Source: Beijerinckiaceae bacterium
GTDB taxonomy: Bacteria > Pseudomonadota > Alphaproteobacteria > Rhizobiales > Beijerinckiaceae
DNA length: 64,000 nt
Assembly: GCA_027532775.1 (NCBI GenBank)
Contig: JAPZTO010000001.1
Coordinates: 124,001 to 188,000, forward strand
Reading direction: 5' to 3'
Part shown: positions 1 through 10,258 of the stretch, in pieces
Numbering within the stretch: position 1 is the stretch's first letter
Layout of the letters: each line of letters begins with the position of its first letter
The notes under the pieces: model-generated
Told to the model about the DNA's origin: nothing
Seen by the model: only the letters and a program-made list of their open reading frames with translations
Database searches by the model: none
Program-made: the position numbers and the translations under genes

Positions 1-342
1 ATCTCGCATATCCTGCGGATGCCGGAAGAGCAGATCGATGTCAGCCGGCCGCTCGGCGAGCTTGGCCTCGATTCGCTGATGGCGCTGGAACTCCAGCTCT
101 CGATCGAGCGGCTCTGCGGCACCGATGTGCCGCTGGTCGGCGCGGGTGATCGTCGCCTCGGTGATATCGCAGCGATGATCCATACCAGCCTCGGCGGTGG
201 CGGGGGTGACGAGGAGGCCGTGGATCCGGGCGCGAATATCGCGCTGGCCATGTCGGGCCTGCATGGCGGCAACATTACCAGCGAGGAAGCGGAAGCCCTT
301 TCGCAGAAACTGAAAATGGCGGGAGGCCGGCGCGGGCCATGA
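1..342 (+). CDS. Acyl carrier protein domain, C-terminal end of a polyketide synthase (partial)
   Basis: The reading frame is open from the first base, so this is the C-terminus of a longer protein. The motif GLDSLMALEL is the phosphopantetheine attachment site, with the serine codon at bases 73-75. Its form is typical of carrier domains at the end of type I polyketide or fatty-acid synthases such as rhizobial RkpA. A glycine- and acid-rich tail of about 60 residues follows the domain. The stop overlaps the next start by four bases (ATGA), so the synthase and the alpha-oxoamine synthase are probably translationally coupled, and the acyl chain on this carrier is a likely substrate for that enzyme. 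The upstream domains cannot be seen, so RkpA identity is inference. Confidence 0.85.
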   Translation: MSHILRMPEEQIDVSRPLGELGLDSLMALELQLSIERLCGTDVPLVGAGDRRLGDIAAMIHTSLGGGGGDEEAVDPGANIALAMSGLHGGNITSEEAEALSQKLKMAGGRRGP

Positions 343-1688
343 GCGGAGCGGCTGGAAAAGACGTCAACGCGCTCTTGTCGATGATGCGCAAGGCGCCCTC
401 TGCCACGACGGCCCGTCCGGACCTGCCGGAGCGCAATTACGACACGCGCTTCGACTCGCTGCCGCAATACCAGCAGATCACCTTCCAGCGCGAATTCGCC
501 AAATTCGCGCGGCTGGAAGTGCCCTATTACCGGCAGCATGACGTGCGCGCCGGCGCCGAGACCATCCTCGAGGGCCGCAAGCTCACCAATTTCGCCTCCT
601 ACGACTATCTCGGCCTCAACGGCCATCCCGAGATTGTCGCGGCATCGGAAGAGGCGACGCGCGAATTCGGCACCTCGGTTTCCGCCAGCCGGATCAGCGC
701 GGGCGAGCGGTCGATCCATCGCCATCTCGAGCGCCTTCTCGCCGAGAATTATGGCACCGAGGATTCCGTGGTGTTCAATTCCGGCCATGCCGGCGGCGTC
801 TCGACGATTGCCAGCCTGATGGGCCCGAAGGACATCATCTTCCACGACGTACTCAGCCATAACTGCATCGTCGTCGGCGCGCAGCTTTCCGGCGCGACGC
901 GGCGGAACTTCGCCCATAACGATCTCGATGCGCTGGAGGCCTTGCTGGAAAGCGAGCGGCATCGTTTCGAGCGGGCGATGATCATCACCGAGGGCTTGTT
1001 CTCGATGGATGGCGACGGGCCGGATCTTGCCCGCCTTGTCGCCCTCAAGAAGAAATTCGGCTGCTGGCTGATGATGGACGATGCCCATGCGCTCGGCGTG
1101 CTGGGCGCACGCGGCCGGGGCATTTTCGAGCATCAGAATGTCGATCCGGCCGGGGTGGATCTCTGGTTCGGCACGCTGTCGAAGACGCTGGTCGGCTGCG
1201 GCGGCTATGTCGCCGGCAATGCGATCGTCATCGACCTGCTGAAATGCCACGCACCCGGCTTCGTCTATTCTGTCGGCATGCCGGCCTCGAATGCCGCCGC
1301 CTCGGCCAAGGCACTGGAGATCATGAACCGCGAACCGGAGCGGGTGGCGAAGCTGCAGGCCAACAGCCAGCTCTTCCTGCGCCTCGCCAAGGCCAGGGGC
1401 CTCGATACTGGCGATGCCTGGGGCTATGCCGTGATTCCGGTGGTCGTGGGCGAGACGGCGCGGACGCTGGTCCTGTCAGAACAGCTGAAGCGCAAGGGCT
1501 ACAATGCCTTCCCGATCCTGCCGCCCGGCGTGCCGGAAAAGTCCTCGCGGCTGCGCTTCTTCATCAACGCCACCCATAGCGAGGCGCAGATTGGCGGGGT
1601 GGTCGAGGCCGTGGCCACCACTTTGGACGAGATCCGCGATGTCTCGGTGAAGGCCATCCTGTCGGGGCAGGTTTCGGTTCCCGGCTGA
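339..1688 (+). CDS. Alpha-oxoamine synthase, PLP-dependent (RkpG / serine palmitoyltransferase-like)
   Basis: This is a fold-type I aminotransferase of the AONS/ALAS/KBL/SPT family, which condenses an amino acid with an acyl thioester and releases CO2. The family landmarks are present: NFASYDYLGL near residue 85, VFNSGHAGG, the Asp-Ala-His motif MMDDAHALGVLG, and the PLP lysine in GTLSKTLVGCGG (Lys282). It carries about 45 extra N-terminal residues compared with typical BioF. It is coupled by an ATGA overlap to the carrier-domain gene, the arrangement of rkpA-rkpG in rhizobial capsule loci. A 3-ketosphinganine-reductase-like SDR is encoded 22 kb away in the same island. The most likely product is a 3-keto amino lipid. 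A biotin role is unlikely because no other bio genes are nearby. The exact acyl and amino substrates cannot be read from sequence. Confidence 0.88.
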   Translation: MSGAAGKDVNALLSMMRKAPSATTARPDLPERNYDTRFDSLPQYQQITFQREFAKFARLEVPYYRQHDVRAGAETILEGRKLTNFASYDYLGLNGHPEIVAASEEATREFGTSVSASRISAGERSIHRHLERLLAENYGTEDSVVFNSGHAGGVSTIASLMGPKDIIFHDVLSHNCIVVGAQLSGATRRNFAHNDLDALEALLESERHRFERAMIITEGLFSMDGDGPDLARLVALKKKFGCWLMMDDAHALGVLGARGRGIFEHQNVDPAGVDLWFGTLSKTLVGCGGYVAGNAIVIDLLKCHAPGFVYSVGMPASNAAASAKALEIMNREPERVAKLQANSQLFLRLAKARGLDTGDAWGYAVIPVVVGETARTLVLSEQLKRKGYNAFPILPPGVPEKSSRLRFFINATHSEAQIGGVVEAVATTLDEIRDVSVKAILSGQVSVPG

Positions 1689-1811
1689 GGCCGCCTCCCC
1701 CTCCGTCGGGCATTGTTAACGCGGCCATCCAGCATTCGAGATACAATGCTGCCGATTTGTTTAAGCCTGACGTGATAGGAATCCGCACCTGTCTGTTCGA
1801 GGATTGCGTCG

Positions 1812-3911
1812 ATGTGTTGGGTTTGCGGTCAGCGTGAAAGCAGCGGCTTCGTTTCGGATGTGCCGGTCTCCGAGGCCGGCAGCGGAGTTTATACTGCTGA
1901 TTCAAGCCTGCCCGTCTACTCGATCGCGCAGATCTCCAACCAGTTGCTCAACGGCTACTGGCAGGACCAGGGCGGCTCGGCCTTCCGCTGGGCGCCCGGC
2001 AACACGACCATCACCTTCAATGTCGCCGGCCTCTCCGCGGGCCGGGCAACTTTGGCCCGCCTCGCCTTCGCGACGTGGCAGGAAGTCAGCGGCCTGACCT
2101 TCCAGGAAACCGGCGGGGCAGCCGAGATTACCGTGGATGACAATTCCAGTGGCGCCTATGCGCAATCCTGGACCTCGGGCGGCAATATCACGACCTCGTC
2201 GATCAACGTCGCCTCGAACTGGGAGGGCGGTGCCAGCGGCGTCGACAGCTACACGTTCGGGACCTTCATCCACGAGATCGGCCACACGCTCGGCCTCGGG
2301 CATGGCGGCAACTACAACGGAAACGCCACCTACGGCATCGACAACCATTACCGGAACGACACGACGCAATACACGGTGATGTCGTATTTCGGCCAGGACG
2401 AGTATGGCGGCGCCTCGTACCGCTACAATTTCACGCCCATGATGGCCGATATCTACGCCGTGCAGAGCGTCTACGGTGCCGGCACGGCGCGCTCGGGCAA
2501 CACGACCTACGGCTTCAACGTGACCGGGCTGGATGCCGCCACCGCCCAGCTCTACACGTTCGGGAACTGGAGCATGGCGCCGGCGCTGACGATCTATGAC
2601 AGCGGCGGCACCGACACGCTGGATGTTTCCGGCTACAGCCAGAGCCAGGTGATCAACCTTGCCGGCGGGGCTTTCTCGAATATCGGCGGCCTGACCGGCA
2701 ATATCGGCATCTACACCACCAGCGTGATCGAGAATGCCGTCGGCGGGAGTGGGAATGACACGATCTACGGGAATGGCGTCGCCAATGTCCTGAGCGGTTA
2801 TCATGGCAATGACATGCTCTATGGCTGGAACGGCGGCGACGTCCTCTATGGCGGTTCCGGCAACGACACGATGATCGCCGAGGGCATCGTGTCCTGGAAC
2901 CCGAATGCCGCCTCGGTGCGGCGGCTCTACATCGCCACCCTGGACCGGGGCCCGGATGATGGCGGCCTGCAGAACTGGACGAATGCGCTCAATGCCGGCC
3001 AGTCGCTCGGCTCGATCGTCACCGGGTTCATCAATTCGGCGGAGTTCACCAATGTCTATGGCGCGCTGTCCAATTCGGCCTTCGTCACCACGCTCTACAA
3101 CAACGTGCTGAGCCGGGCGCCGGATTCCGGCGGTCTGAACAGCTGGGTCTCGCAGCTCAATTCGGGCACCAGCCGAGAATCGGTGGTGCTCGGCTTCTCC
3201 GAGAGTGCGGAATTCAAGAATACCAGCGAGTTCCGCAACATTTCGGGGCAGGTCTTCCGGATGTACGATTCCGCTTTCAACCGCACAGCCGATGCGGGCG
3301 GTTTCGCCGGCTGGTGGGATTCGATGTATGGTGGCACCTCGATCGGCGAGATCGCGAATGCCTTCATCAACTCTGCCGAATTCACTGCAACCTACGGTGC
3401 GATCGGCGGCCTGAGCAACACCCAATATGTCGAGCAGCTTTACCTCAACGTCCTCAACCGGACGGCCGATTCGGGCGGCCTCTCCTATTGGGTGAACGAG
3501 CTGGTCAACGGCATGACGCGGGCCAGCCTGCTGGTGACCTTCTCGGATTCCACCGAGCATGTGAACCTGATGGCATCCGGCCTCGACAGCTTCATGCGCA
3601 ACAACCTGACGGATTGGCGCGACGTGCTGGAGGGCGGGAGCGGCGTCAACCACCTCACCGGCCATCGCGGGTCGGACATGTTCACCGTGACATCCGGCGA
3701 TTCCGGCACGCATTACATCTACGGGCTGGAAATCTTCGATTCGCTGCGGCTGGTCGGCTTCGGCTATTCGACTTCCGGGCAGGCTCTCGCCGCCATGAGC
3801 CAATCGGGCGGGGATGTGCTGTTCACAGCCGGCGCGACAACCATCCGCTTTGTCGATACGCAACTGTCGACGCTGCAGAATCTCGGCAGCGCCGGCTGGT
3901 CGTTCTCATAG
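1812..3911 (+). CDS. Secreted M10 serralysin-like metalloprotease with RTX and DUF4214 repeats
   Basis: The catalytic zinc motif HEIGHTLGLGH lies at residues 154-164, with the Met-turn VMSYF near residue 190, as in serralysins. RTX-type glycine/aspartate repeats (GGSGNDTIYG and similar) follow at about residues 315-355. Four DUF4214-type repeats of about 50 residues then run from about residue 368 to 595, each with the pattern LYxxxLxRxxDxGGL and ending in SAEF or a variant. There is no Sec signal, as expected for type I secretion through a C-terminal signal, but no type I exporter lies in the window. The start is supported by GAGG nine bases upstream. The N-terminus begins with an unusual MCWVCG. 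The gene stands alone between two polysaccharide gene groups. Possible roles are processing of surface proteins or release of the capsule or matrix. This is inference. Confidence 0.9.
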   Translation: MCWVCGQRESSGFVSDVPVSEAGSGVYTADSSLPVYSIAQISNQLLNGYWQDQGGSAFRWAPGNTTITFNVAGLSAGRATLARLAFATWQEVSGLTFQETGGAAEITVDDNSSGAYAQSWTSGGNITTSSINVASNWEGGASGVDSYTFGTFIHEIGHTLGLGHGGNYNGNATYGIDNHYRNDTTQYTVMSYFGQDEYGGASYRYNFTPMMADIYAVQSVYGAGTARSGNTTYGFNVTGLDAATAQLYTFGNWSMAPALTIYDSGGTDTLDVSGYSQSQVINLAGGAFSNIGGLTGNIGIYTTSVIENAVGGSGNDTIYGNGVANVLSGYHGNDMLYGWNGGDVLYGGSGNDTMIAEGIVSWNPNAASVRRLYIATLDRGPDDGGLQNWTNALNAGQSLGSIVTGFINSAEFTNVYGALSNSAFVTTLYNNVLSRAPDSGGLNSWVSQLNSGTSRESVVLGFSESAEFKNTSEFRNISGQVFRMYDSAFNRTADAGGFAGWWDSMYGGTSIGEIANAFINSAEFTATYGAIGGLSNTQYVEQLYLNVLNRTADSGGLSYWVNELVNGMTRASLLVTFSDSTEHVNLMASGLDSFMRNNLTDWRDVLEGGSGVNHLTGHRGSDMFTVTSGDSGTHYIYGLEIFDSLRLVGFGYSTSGQALAAMSQSGGDVLFTAGATTIRFVDTQLSTLQNLGSAGWSFS

Positions 3912-4072
3912 GGCAGGCGCCCGGCGACAAGCTGGGCCCTGTTCCTTCCCGGCAAGATCGTCTATGCCATGCGCAGGACACAATGCCGGGTAAGGCTCAT
4001 CCGGCGGGGTGGACCTTCGCCGGCATGGAGCCGGAGAATGGGGTGCCGGCGGGTGCCGCGGGCAGAGGGTGA

Positions 4073-5275
4073 ATGGACGGTAAACCACTATCGGATCTGG
4101 TCAGGACCCGGCCATCGACGCGCAGTCGCATGGCGTCGGGCGTCTATGACGCGTCCGAGGCCTATATCCTCGCGGCCCGCAAGCGCGCGAGCATGAGCCG
4201 CATCACCTTCCTGCTCTTCGTGATCCTGCCGACCCTGCTCGCCATCGCCTTCTACGGCTTCATCGCTTCGCCGCGCTATGTTTCCGAGGCGCAGTTCATC
4301 GTCCGCTCCGTTTCCAGCCAGAAGGCGAGCGGCCTCGAGATGCTGTTCCGCACCTTCGGTCTCGCCCGCACGGTGGATGATTCCTACGCCATCCAGAAAT
4401 ATCTCCAGTCCCGCGATGCGGTGCGTGCCCTCGAGGAACGCGGTCTGTCGATCGCCGCGATCTACGGCACCTCTAACGCGGATTTCCTGTCACGCTTCCC
4501 GCGGTTCTGGCGCGATCAATCCTTTGAATCCCGCTACGATTACTTCCTCGACCGGGTGACGATCGTGGAGGACAATGTCCGGGGCATCAGCATCCTGAGG
4601 GTCGTATCCTTCGACCCGCAATCGGCGCAGAAGATCAACCAGACCCTGATGGCGCTGGCCGAGGAGATGGTGAACCGGATGAACCATCGCGCCCAGCGCG
4701 ATATTGTCGAGGTTTCGGTCAACGAGGTGCGCGCCGCCGAGGGCCGCATCATCGATGTGCAGGCGGATCTGACGACGTTCCGTAACCGGGAATTGCTGAT
4801 CGACCCGTCCAAATCCTCGCTCGGCATTATCGAGACCATCGCGACCCTGAATGCCGACATCGCCTATTCCTCGGCGCAGCTGAAGGAATTGCGGACGAAT
4901 TCGCCCGTCAGCCCGGCCATTGCGCCGCTGGTAGCGCGGATCAACAGCCTCGAGGAGCGGGTGAAGGTCGAGCAGTCTAAACTGACCGGCAGCGCCAATT
5001 CCCTGTCGGAGAAGATGGCCGTCTACGAACAGATGACGCTGAAGCGTGACCTTGCGGAGAAGAGCCTCGCCGCGGCGATCAAGTCGCTCGATGTCGCGCG
5101 TCAGGATGCCCGGCGCCAGCACATCTATATCGAGCCGATCGTGGCCTCGAACCTTCCCGACCAGGCCACCGAGCCCAGGCGGGTCCGCGGCATCTTTACC
5201 GTGCTGATCCTCGGCTTCTCGGTCTTCGCGGTGCTCTGGATCCTCTCGGTCGGGGCGCGGGAGCACAAGCAATGA
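4073..5275 (+). CDS. kpsE: Capsule export inner-membrane protein, KpsE/BexC/CtrB family (first copy)
   Basis: This is a polysaccharide co-polymerase/periplasmic adaptor. It has a cytoplasmic N-terminus, a transmembrane helix at about residues 43-65, a following PRYVSEAQFIVRS segment typical of this family, a long helical periplasmic part, and a C-terminal transmembrane helix at about residues 372-392. In KpsE-type systems it links the ABC exporter to the outer-membrane OPX channel. AGAGGG just upstream of the ATG supports the start. The stop overlaps the permease start by four bases. A second paralogue lies two genes downstream in the same operon, which is unusual because these loci normally have one. 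Confidence 0.88.
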   Translation: MDGKPLSDLVRTRPSTRSRMASGVYDASEAYILAARKRASMSRITFLLFVILPTLLAIAFYGFIASPRYVSEAQFIVRSVSSQKASGLEMLFRTFGLARTVDDSYAIQKYLQSRDAVRALEERGLSIAAIYGTSNADFLSRFPRFWRDQSFESRYDYFLDRVTIVEDNVRGISILRVVSFDPQSAQKINQTLMALAEEMVNRMNHRAQRDIVEVSVNEVRAAEGRIIDVQADLTTFRNRELLIDPSKSSLGIIETIATLNADIAYSSAQLKELRTNSPVSPAIAPLVARINSLEERVKVEQSKLTGSANSLSEKMAVYEQMTLKRDLAEKSLAAAIKSLDVARQDARRQHIYIEPIVASNLPDQATEPRRVRGIFTVLILGFSVFAVLWILSVGAREHKQ

Positions 5276-6105
5276 ACCCGCATCCGAAAGAAATGCACCG
5301 TCAGGCCCGGGTCATCGAGCGCCAGCGCGGCCTGCGCGAGGCCTCTGCCGTGCAGCTGCGGGTGGTCTCGGCGCTGATGATCCGCGAGGCGCTGACACGC
5401 TACGGCCACGAGAATCTCGGCTTCTTCTGGATCATGGGCGAGCCGCTCGTCCTGACGGTCGCCGTCATGTTCATGGTGTCGATGACGGGCACGGGGCACA
5501 GCCAGCAGCTCGGCATCATCCCCTTCGTCCTCACAGGCTATTCGATGCTGACGCTCTGGCGGCACTGCGTGTTCCGCTCGATCCACGCGATGCGCCACAA
5601 TGTCGGCCTGCTGTTCCACCGGAACGTGCGCTATCTCGACATCCTGATCTCGCGCATCGCGCTGGAGAGCCTCGGTGGCCTGGCCGCATTCTTCGTGGCC
5701 TATGTGCCGCTGTCCCTGCTCGGCGTGTTCGAGCCGATGGATGATCCGCTGCTCCTGCTCGGCGCCTGGTTCCTGATGACCTGGTATGGCTTCGGGTTCG
5801 GCCTGATCCTTGCCGGGATCACCGAGATCTGGGAAGCGACGGAGCGGTTCGTCAGCCCGATGATGTATATCTCGATCCCGATCACCGGCGCCTTCTTCAT
5901 GGTCAACTGGTTGCCGGATACGGCGCAGAAGCTGGTGCAATGGTCGGTGCTTGTGCACCTTTTCGAGATGTTCCGCGCCGGGTTCTTCGGGCCCAAGGTC
6001 ACGACCTACTGGGATCTCGGCTTCATCCTCGCCCATTGCCTGACCGTGACCGCGATCGGCCTGCCGCTGGTCCGCAAGGCGCAGCAGCGCGTGAGCATGG
6101 GATAA
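5272..6105 (+). CDS. kpsM: ABC-2 type polysaccharide export permease (KpsM-like)
   Basis: A 277-residue protein with about six hydrophobic segments and the ABC-2 permease layout of KpsM/BexB/RkpT. The N-terminal amphipathic region ends in LMIREALTRYGHENLGFFW, a familiar signature of capsule export permeases. It forms the membrane channel with the KpsT-like ATPase encoded two genes later and moves finished polysaccharide across the inner membrane. It overlaps the upstream PCP gene by four bases and is separated from the next gene by four bases, so the operon is tight. Confidence 0.9.
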   Translation: MNPHPKEMHRQARVIERQRGLREASAVQLRVVSALMIREALTRYGHENLGFFWIMGEPLVLTVAVMFMVSMTGTGHSQQLGIIPFVLTGYSMLTLWRHCVFRSIHAMRHNVGLLFHRNVRYLDILISRIALESLGGLAAFFVAYVPLSLLGVFEPMDDPLLLLGAWFLMTWYGFGFGLILAGITEIWEATERFVSPMMYISIPITGAFFMVNWLPDTAQKLVQWSVLVHLFEMFRAGFFGPKVTTYWDLGFILAHCLTVTAIGLPLVRKAQQRVSMG

Positions 6106-6109
6106 CGCC

Positions 6110-7354
6110 ATGTCGAAGCTCATGTCCCGGAATGCGGACACACCCCTGTACGAGGATGAATCATCCGGCGCCGTGCCGGTGCCGTTCTCTGTCGCGCTCA
6201 CCCCGGTCACCCGGGGGCAGCTGGCCGACCAGGAGGCCGAGGCCGCCGGCCCGCGTGGGCTGGCCGGATTCTTCGGCCGCTACGGCCTGTTCACCGGGAT
6301 CGTCGCCCTGCCATCCCTCGTGGCCGCCCTGTTCTTCGGGCTGATCGCCGCCGGCCAGTATGCCTCGGAGACCAAGTTCATCGTCCGGTCGGCCTCGAGC
6401 GGTGGCGACAGCGTGCTGTCGATGCTGGGCCAGGCGCCCGGCATGTCGCGCGCGGCAGACGAGACCCATGCGGTGGGCGCCTTCATCCGCTCGCGCGACA
6501 TGGCCTCGGAACTCGAGAAGGAAGGCATTCTCCGGCCGATTCTCTCGCGCCCGGAAGCCGATTTCATCACACGGTTCCCGAACATCTATTCGCGCGACAA
6601 TGACGAGTCGCTCTACAAGGCGTATCTGCGCAAGGTGGATGTCGATGTCGATACGAGTTCCGGCATCACCACGATGCGGGTCTTCGCCTACCGCCCGGAT
6701 GATGCGCAGGAACTCTCGCGCCGGATCATCGAGCGCAGCGAGGCCTTCATCAACCGGCTGAATGTCCGGGCGCACAAGGATGCGATTTCCTATGCGGAAA
6801 TGCTGGTCCGCGAGAGCACGGACAGGCTCGGCCAGACCGAACGGCGCCTCGCGGAATACCGCAACCGGGAGATGATCATCGATCCGGCCAAGGAATCGGC
6901 TGCCTCGATGGAAACGCTCGCGAAGATCTCGACCGAGATCTCGCGGATGGAAGCCGCCCTCGCGCAGCAGGTCGCGCAGACGCCGGACAACCCGACGATC
7001 GGCTCGGCCCGGGAGCGGGTCCGCACCCTGCGGGACGAGCTGGACAAGCTGCGCCGGAATGTGGCGGGGGATGAACGTTCCATCGCCTCGAAACTGGAAG
7101 GGTTCGAGCGCCTGTCGCTGGAGCGCGAATTCGCGGCCAAGGGCCTCGGCGCCGCGCTGATCGAACTCGAGAAAGCCCGCCAGTTCGCCCAGACGCAGCG
7201 GATTTACCTTCAGACGATCGTGGCGCCGAACAGCGCCGACATGCCGACCTACCCGATGCGGCTGCTGATGATCGCCCTGGTGGCGGGGATCGCGCTCACC
7301 ATCTTCTGGACGATCAAGTCGCTGATCGACATCATCCTCGAGCATCAGGCATGA
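6110..7354 (+). CDS. kpsE: Capsule export inner-membrane protein, KpsE/BexC family (second copy)
   Basis: This 414-residue paralogue of the protein two genes upstream keeps the same plan. It has an N-terminal cytoplasmic tail of about 60 residues, a transmembrane helix at about residues 62-84, the conserved GQYASETKFIVRS segment, a helical periplasmic region with YRNREMIIDPAKE (compare FRNRELLIDPSKS in the first copy), and a C-terminal membrane helix near residues 385-405. Its N-terminal tail is longer and proline-rich. It overlaps the ATPase start by four bases. The pair may form a hetero-oligomeric adaptor, or the two copies may serve different polysaccharides. Sequence alone does not decide. 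Confidence 0.87.
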   Translation: MSKLMSRNADTPLYEDESSGAVPVPFSVALTPVTRGQLADQEAEAAGPRGLAGFFGRYGLFTGIVALPSLVAALFFGLIAAGQYASETKFIVRSASSGGDSVLSMLGQAPGMSRAADETHAVGAFIRSRDMASELEKEGILRPILSRPEADFITRFPNIYSRDNDESLYKAYLRKVDVDVDTSSGITTMRVFAYRPDDAQELSRRIIERSEAFINRLNVRAHKDAISYAEMLVRESTDRLGQTERRLAEYRNREMIIDPAKESAASMETLAKISTEISRMEAALAQQVAQTPDNPTIGSARERVRTLRDELDKLRRNVAGDERSIASKLEGFERLSLEREFAAKGLGAALIELEKARQFAQTQRIYLQTIVAPNSADMPTYPMRLLMIALVAGIALTIFWTIKSLIDIILEHQA

Positions 7355-8097
7355 GCATCACGGCGGTTTCCGAAGCCTCGGTGCCGGCGCTGACAGGCGA
7401 CAATTCCTTCCGGCTGCCGCAGGCGATCGAGCCGGACAGCCGGTCGGCGCGGATCCGGATGGACGGCATCGTCAAGGATTACCACACGCCGATCGGGGTG
7501 CGGCGGGTGCTGAACGATGTCTCGTTCGAGGTCGAGGCTGGCGAAAAGATCGCGGTGCTCGGCCGGAACGGCGCGGGCAAGTCAACGCTCGTGAAGATCA
7601 TCGGCGGCGTCGAACCGCCGACCGCCGGCGTGATCGAGCGCGGGCTTTTCATGTCGTGGCCGATCGCCTTTGCCGGCGGGTTCGAGACCACGATGAGCGG
7701 CATCGACAATATCCGCTTTATCGCCCGCCTCTACAATGTGCCGATCCAGGAGACGATCGAACTCGTCGATGACTTTGCCGAACTGGGCAAGCACCTGCTG
7801 CTGCCGGTGAAGACCTATTCCTCCGGCATGCGCGCCCGCCTTGCCTTCGGGCTGACCCTCGCCGTCGCCTTCGAATGCTTCCTGATCGACGAAGTGATCT
7901 CGGTGGGCGACCAGCGCTTCCAGCGGAAATGCCACGAGGAACTGTTCATCAAGCGCAAGCATTGCGCGATGATCCTCGTCAGCCATGACATCAACATCAT
8001 CCGCAATTATTGCGACAAGGCGCTGATCCTGAAGAATGGCCGCGGCCGGGTCTTCTCCGATCTCGACCTGGCACTCGATATCTATCACTCGCTCTGA
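7351..8097 (+). CDS. kpsT: ABC transporter ATP-binding protein for polysaccharide export (KpsT-like)
   Basis: The ATPase motifs are intact: Walker A GRNGAGKST at residues 71-79, signature YSSGMRARLAFGL, Walker B ECFLIDEV, and the switch histidine in LVSHD. At 248 residues it is the short KpsT/RkpS type and lacks the C-terminal carbohydrate-binding domain of O-antigen Wzt proteins. That matters because a WbdD-like chain terminator is encoded downstream; in E. coli O9a the cap made by WbdD is recognised by that missing domain. The gene is last in the four-gene export operon. Confidence 0.92.
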   Translation: MSITAVSEASVPALTGDNSFRLPQAIEPDSRSARIRMDGIVKDYHTPIGVRRVLNDVSFEVEAGEKIAVLGRNGAGKSTLVKIIGGVEPPTAGVIERGLFMSWPIAFAGGFETTMSGIDNIRFIARLYNVPIQETIELVDDFAELGKHLLLPVKTYSSGMRARLAFGLTLAVAFECFLIDEVISVGDQRFQRKCHEELFIKRKHCAMILVSHDINIIRNYCDKALILKNGRGRVFSDLDLALDIYHSL

Positions 8098-9255
<1,158 letters not shown>

Positions 9256-9277
9256 AACCGGTTCCGGGGCGAGAGCG

Positions 9278-10246
9278 ATGCGGGTTTTGCTGACAGGCGG
9301 AGGCGGGTTCGTGGCACGCCACGTGGCCACCTGCCTTGCCGGCATGCTGGGCGACCGGCTCGACCTGATCGTCGCCCGTCGCAGCGAGAGCGAGGCTGCG
9401 CTGCCGCAGGGACGTGGCGTTTTCCTCGACATCACCGACCGGCAGGCGGCCTTCGACCTCGTCGAGTCGCAGCGCCCGTCGGCGATCATCCATCTCGCCG
9501 GCATTTCCGACGTCTCCGTCGCCGAGCGGAACCCCGACCTGACCTGGCAGGTCAACCTGATGGGCACGTTGCACCTTGCCCATGCGCTCAAGGCCCATGT
9601 GCCGGAAGGTACGTTTGTCTTCGCCGGCTCCAGCCAGATCTATGGCAGCAAGCCGGAAGAGGGCCGCCCGTTCAGCGAGCGCGATCTCCTGAAGCCGATG
9701 GGCCAGTATGGCGCCACCAAGGCTGCGGCGGACCTGGCCCTCGGCGCGCTGGCGGCGCAGGGCCTCAGGACGATCCGCTTCCGGCCCTTCAACCATATCG
9801 GGCCGGGCCAGGGGGCAGGCTTCGTCGTGCCCAGCTTCGCGGCGCAGATCGCCCGGATCGAGGCCGGCCTGCAACCTCCGGTTATCAAGGTCGGCAATCT
9901 CGACGCCGAGCGGGATTTCATCGATGTGCGGGATGTCGCCCGCGCCTACAGCCTGGCGGTCACGCGGGCCGAAACGCTGCCGGCCGGCGCGATGATCAAT
10001 CTCGCCTCCGGCCATCCGACGCGGATCGGGCATTTGCTCGACGGGCTGATTGCCCTGTCCTCCGTTCCGATCGCGGTCGAGGTCGATCCCGAGCGCGTGC
10101 GGCCGAACGATATCCGCAGCCTTGCCGGCAATGCCGATCACGCCCGGGAATGCCTCGGCTGGGTGCCGGAAATTCCGCTCGCCGAGACGTTGAGGGATAT
10201 TCTCGACGAACAGCGTCGCGTGGTGCGCGTGGCCGCCCGCGCTTGA
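9278..10246 (+). CDS. rmd: GDP-6-deoxy-4-keto-mannose reductase (Rmd-like), forms GDP-D-rhamnose
   Basis: An NAD(P)-dependent sugar epimerase/dehydratase-family SDR. The nucleotide loop is LLTGGGGFVARH, and the catalytic pair is YGATK (Tyr144, Lys148). RPFNHIGPGQGAGFVVPSFA and VGNLDAERDFIDVRDVARAY are the blocks shared by Rmd reductases of A-band polysaccharide loci. Directly following gmd, it should reduce the 4-keto intermediate to GDP-D-rhamnose. A role in GDP-6-deoxy-D-talose synthesis is possible, since stereochemistry cannot be read from sequence. Its stop lies 12 bases from the stop of the convergent glycosyltransferase gene. Confidence 0.8.
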   Translation: MRVLLTGGGGFVARHVATCLAGMLGDRLDLIVARRSESEAALPQGRGVFLDITDRQAAFDLVESQRPSAIIHLAGISDVSVAERNPDLTWQVNLMGTLHLAHALKAHVPEGTFVFAGSSQIYGSKPEEGRPFSERDLLKPMGQYGATKAAADLALGALAAQGLRTIRFRPFNHIGPGQGAGFVVPSFAAQIARIEAGLQPPVIKVGNLDAERDFIDVRDVARAYSLAVTRAETLPAGAMINLASGHPTRIGHLLDGLIALSSVPIAVEVDPERVRPNDIRSLAGNADHARECLGWVPEIPLAETLRDILDEQRRVVRVAARA

Positions 10247-10258
10247 AAAGCCACGCCG

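Noticed and set aside
339-1688. Biotin synthesis BioF
   Set aside because: The ATGA overlap with a synthase carrier domain, the extended N-terminus and the absence of other bio genes favour the RkpG-like role.
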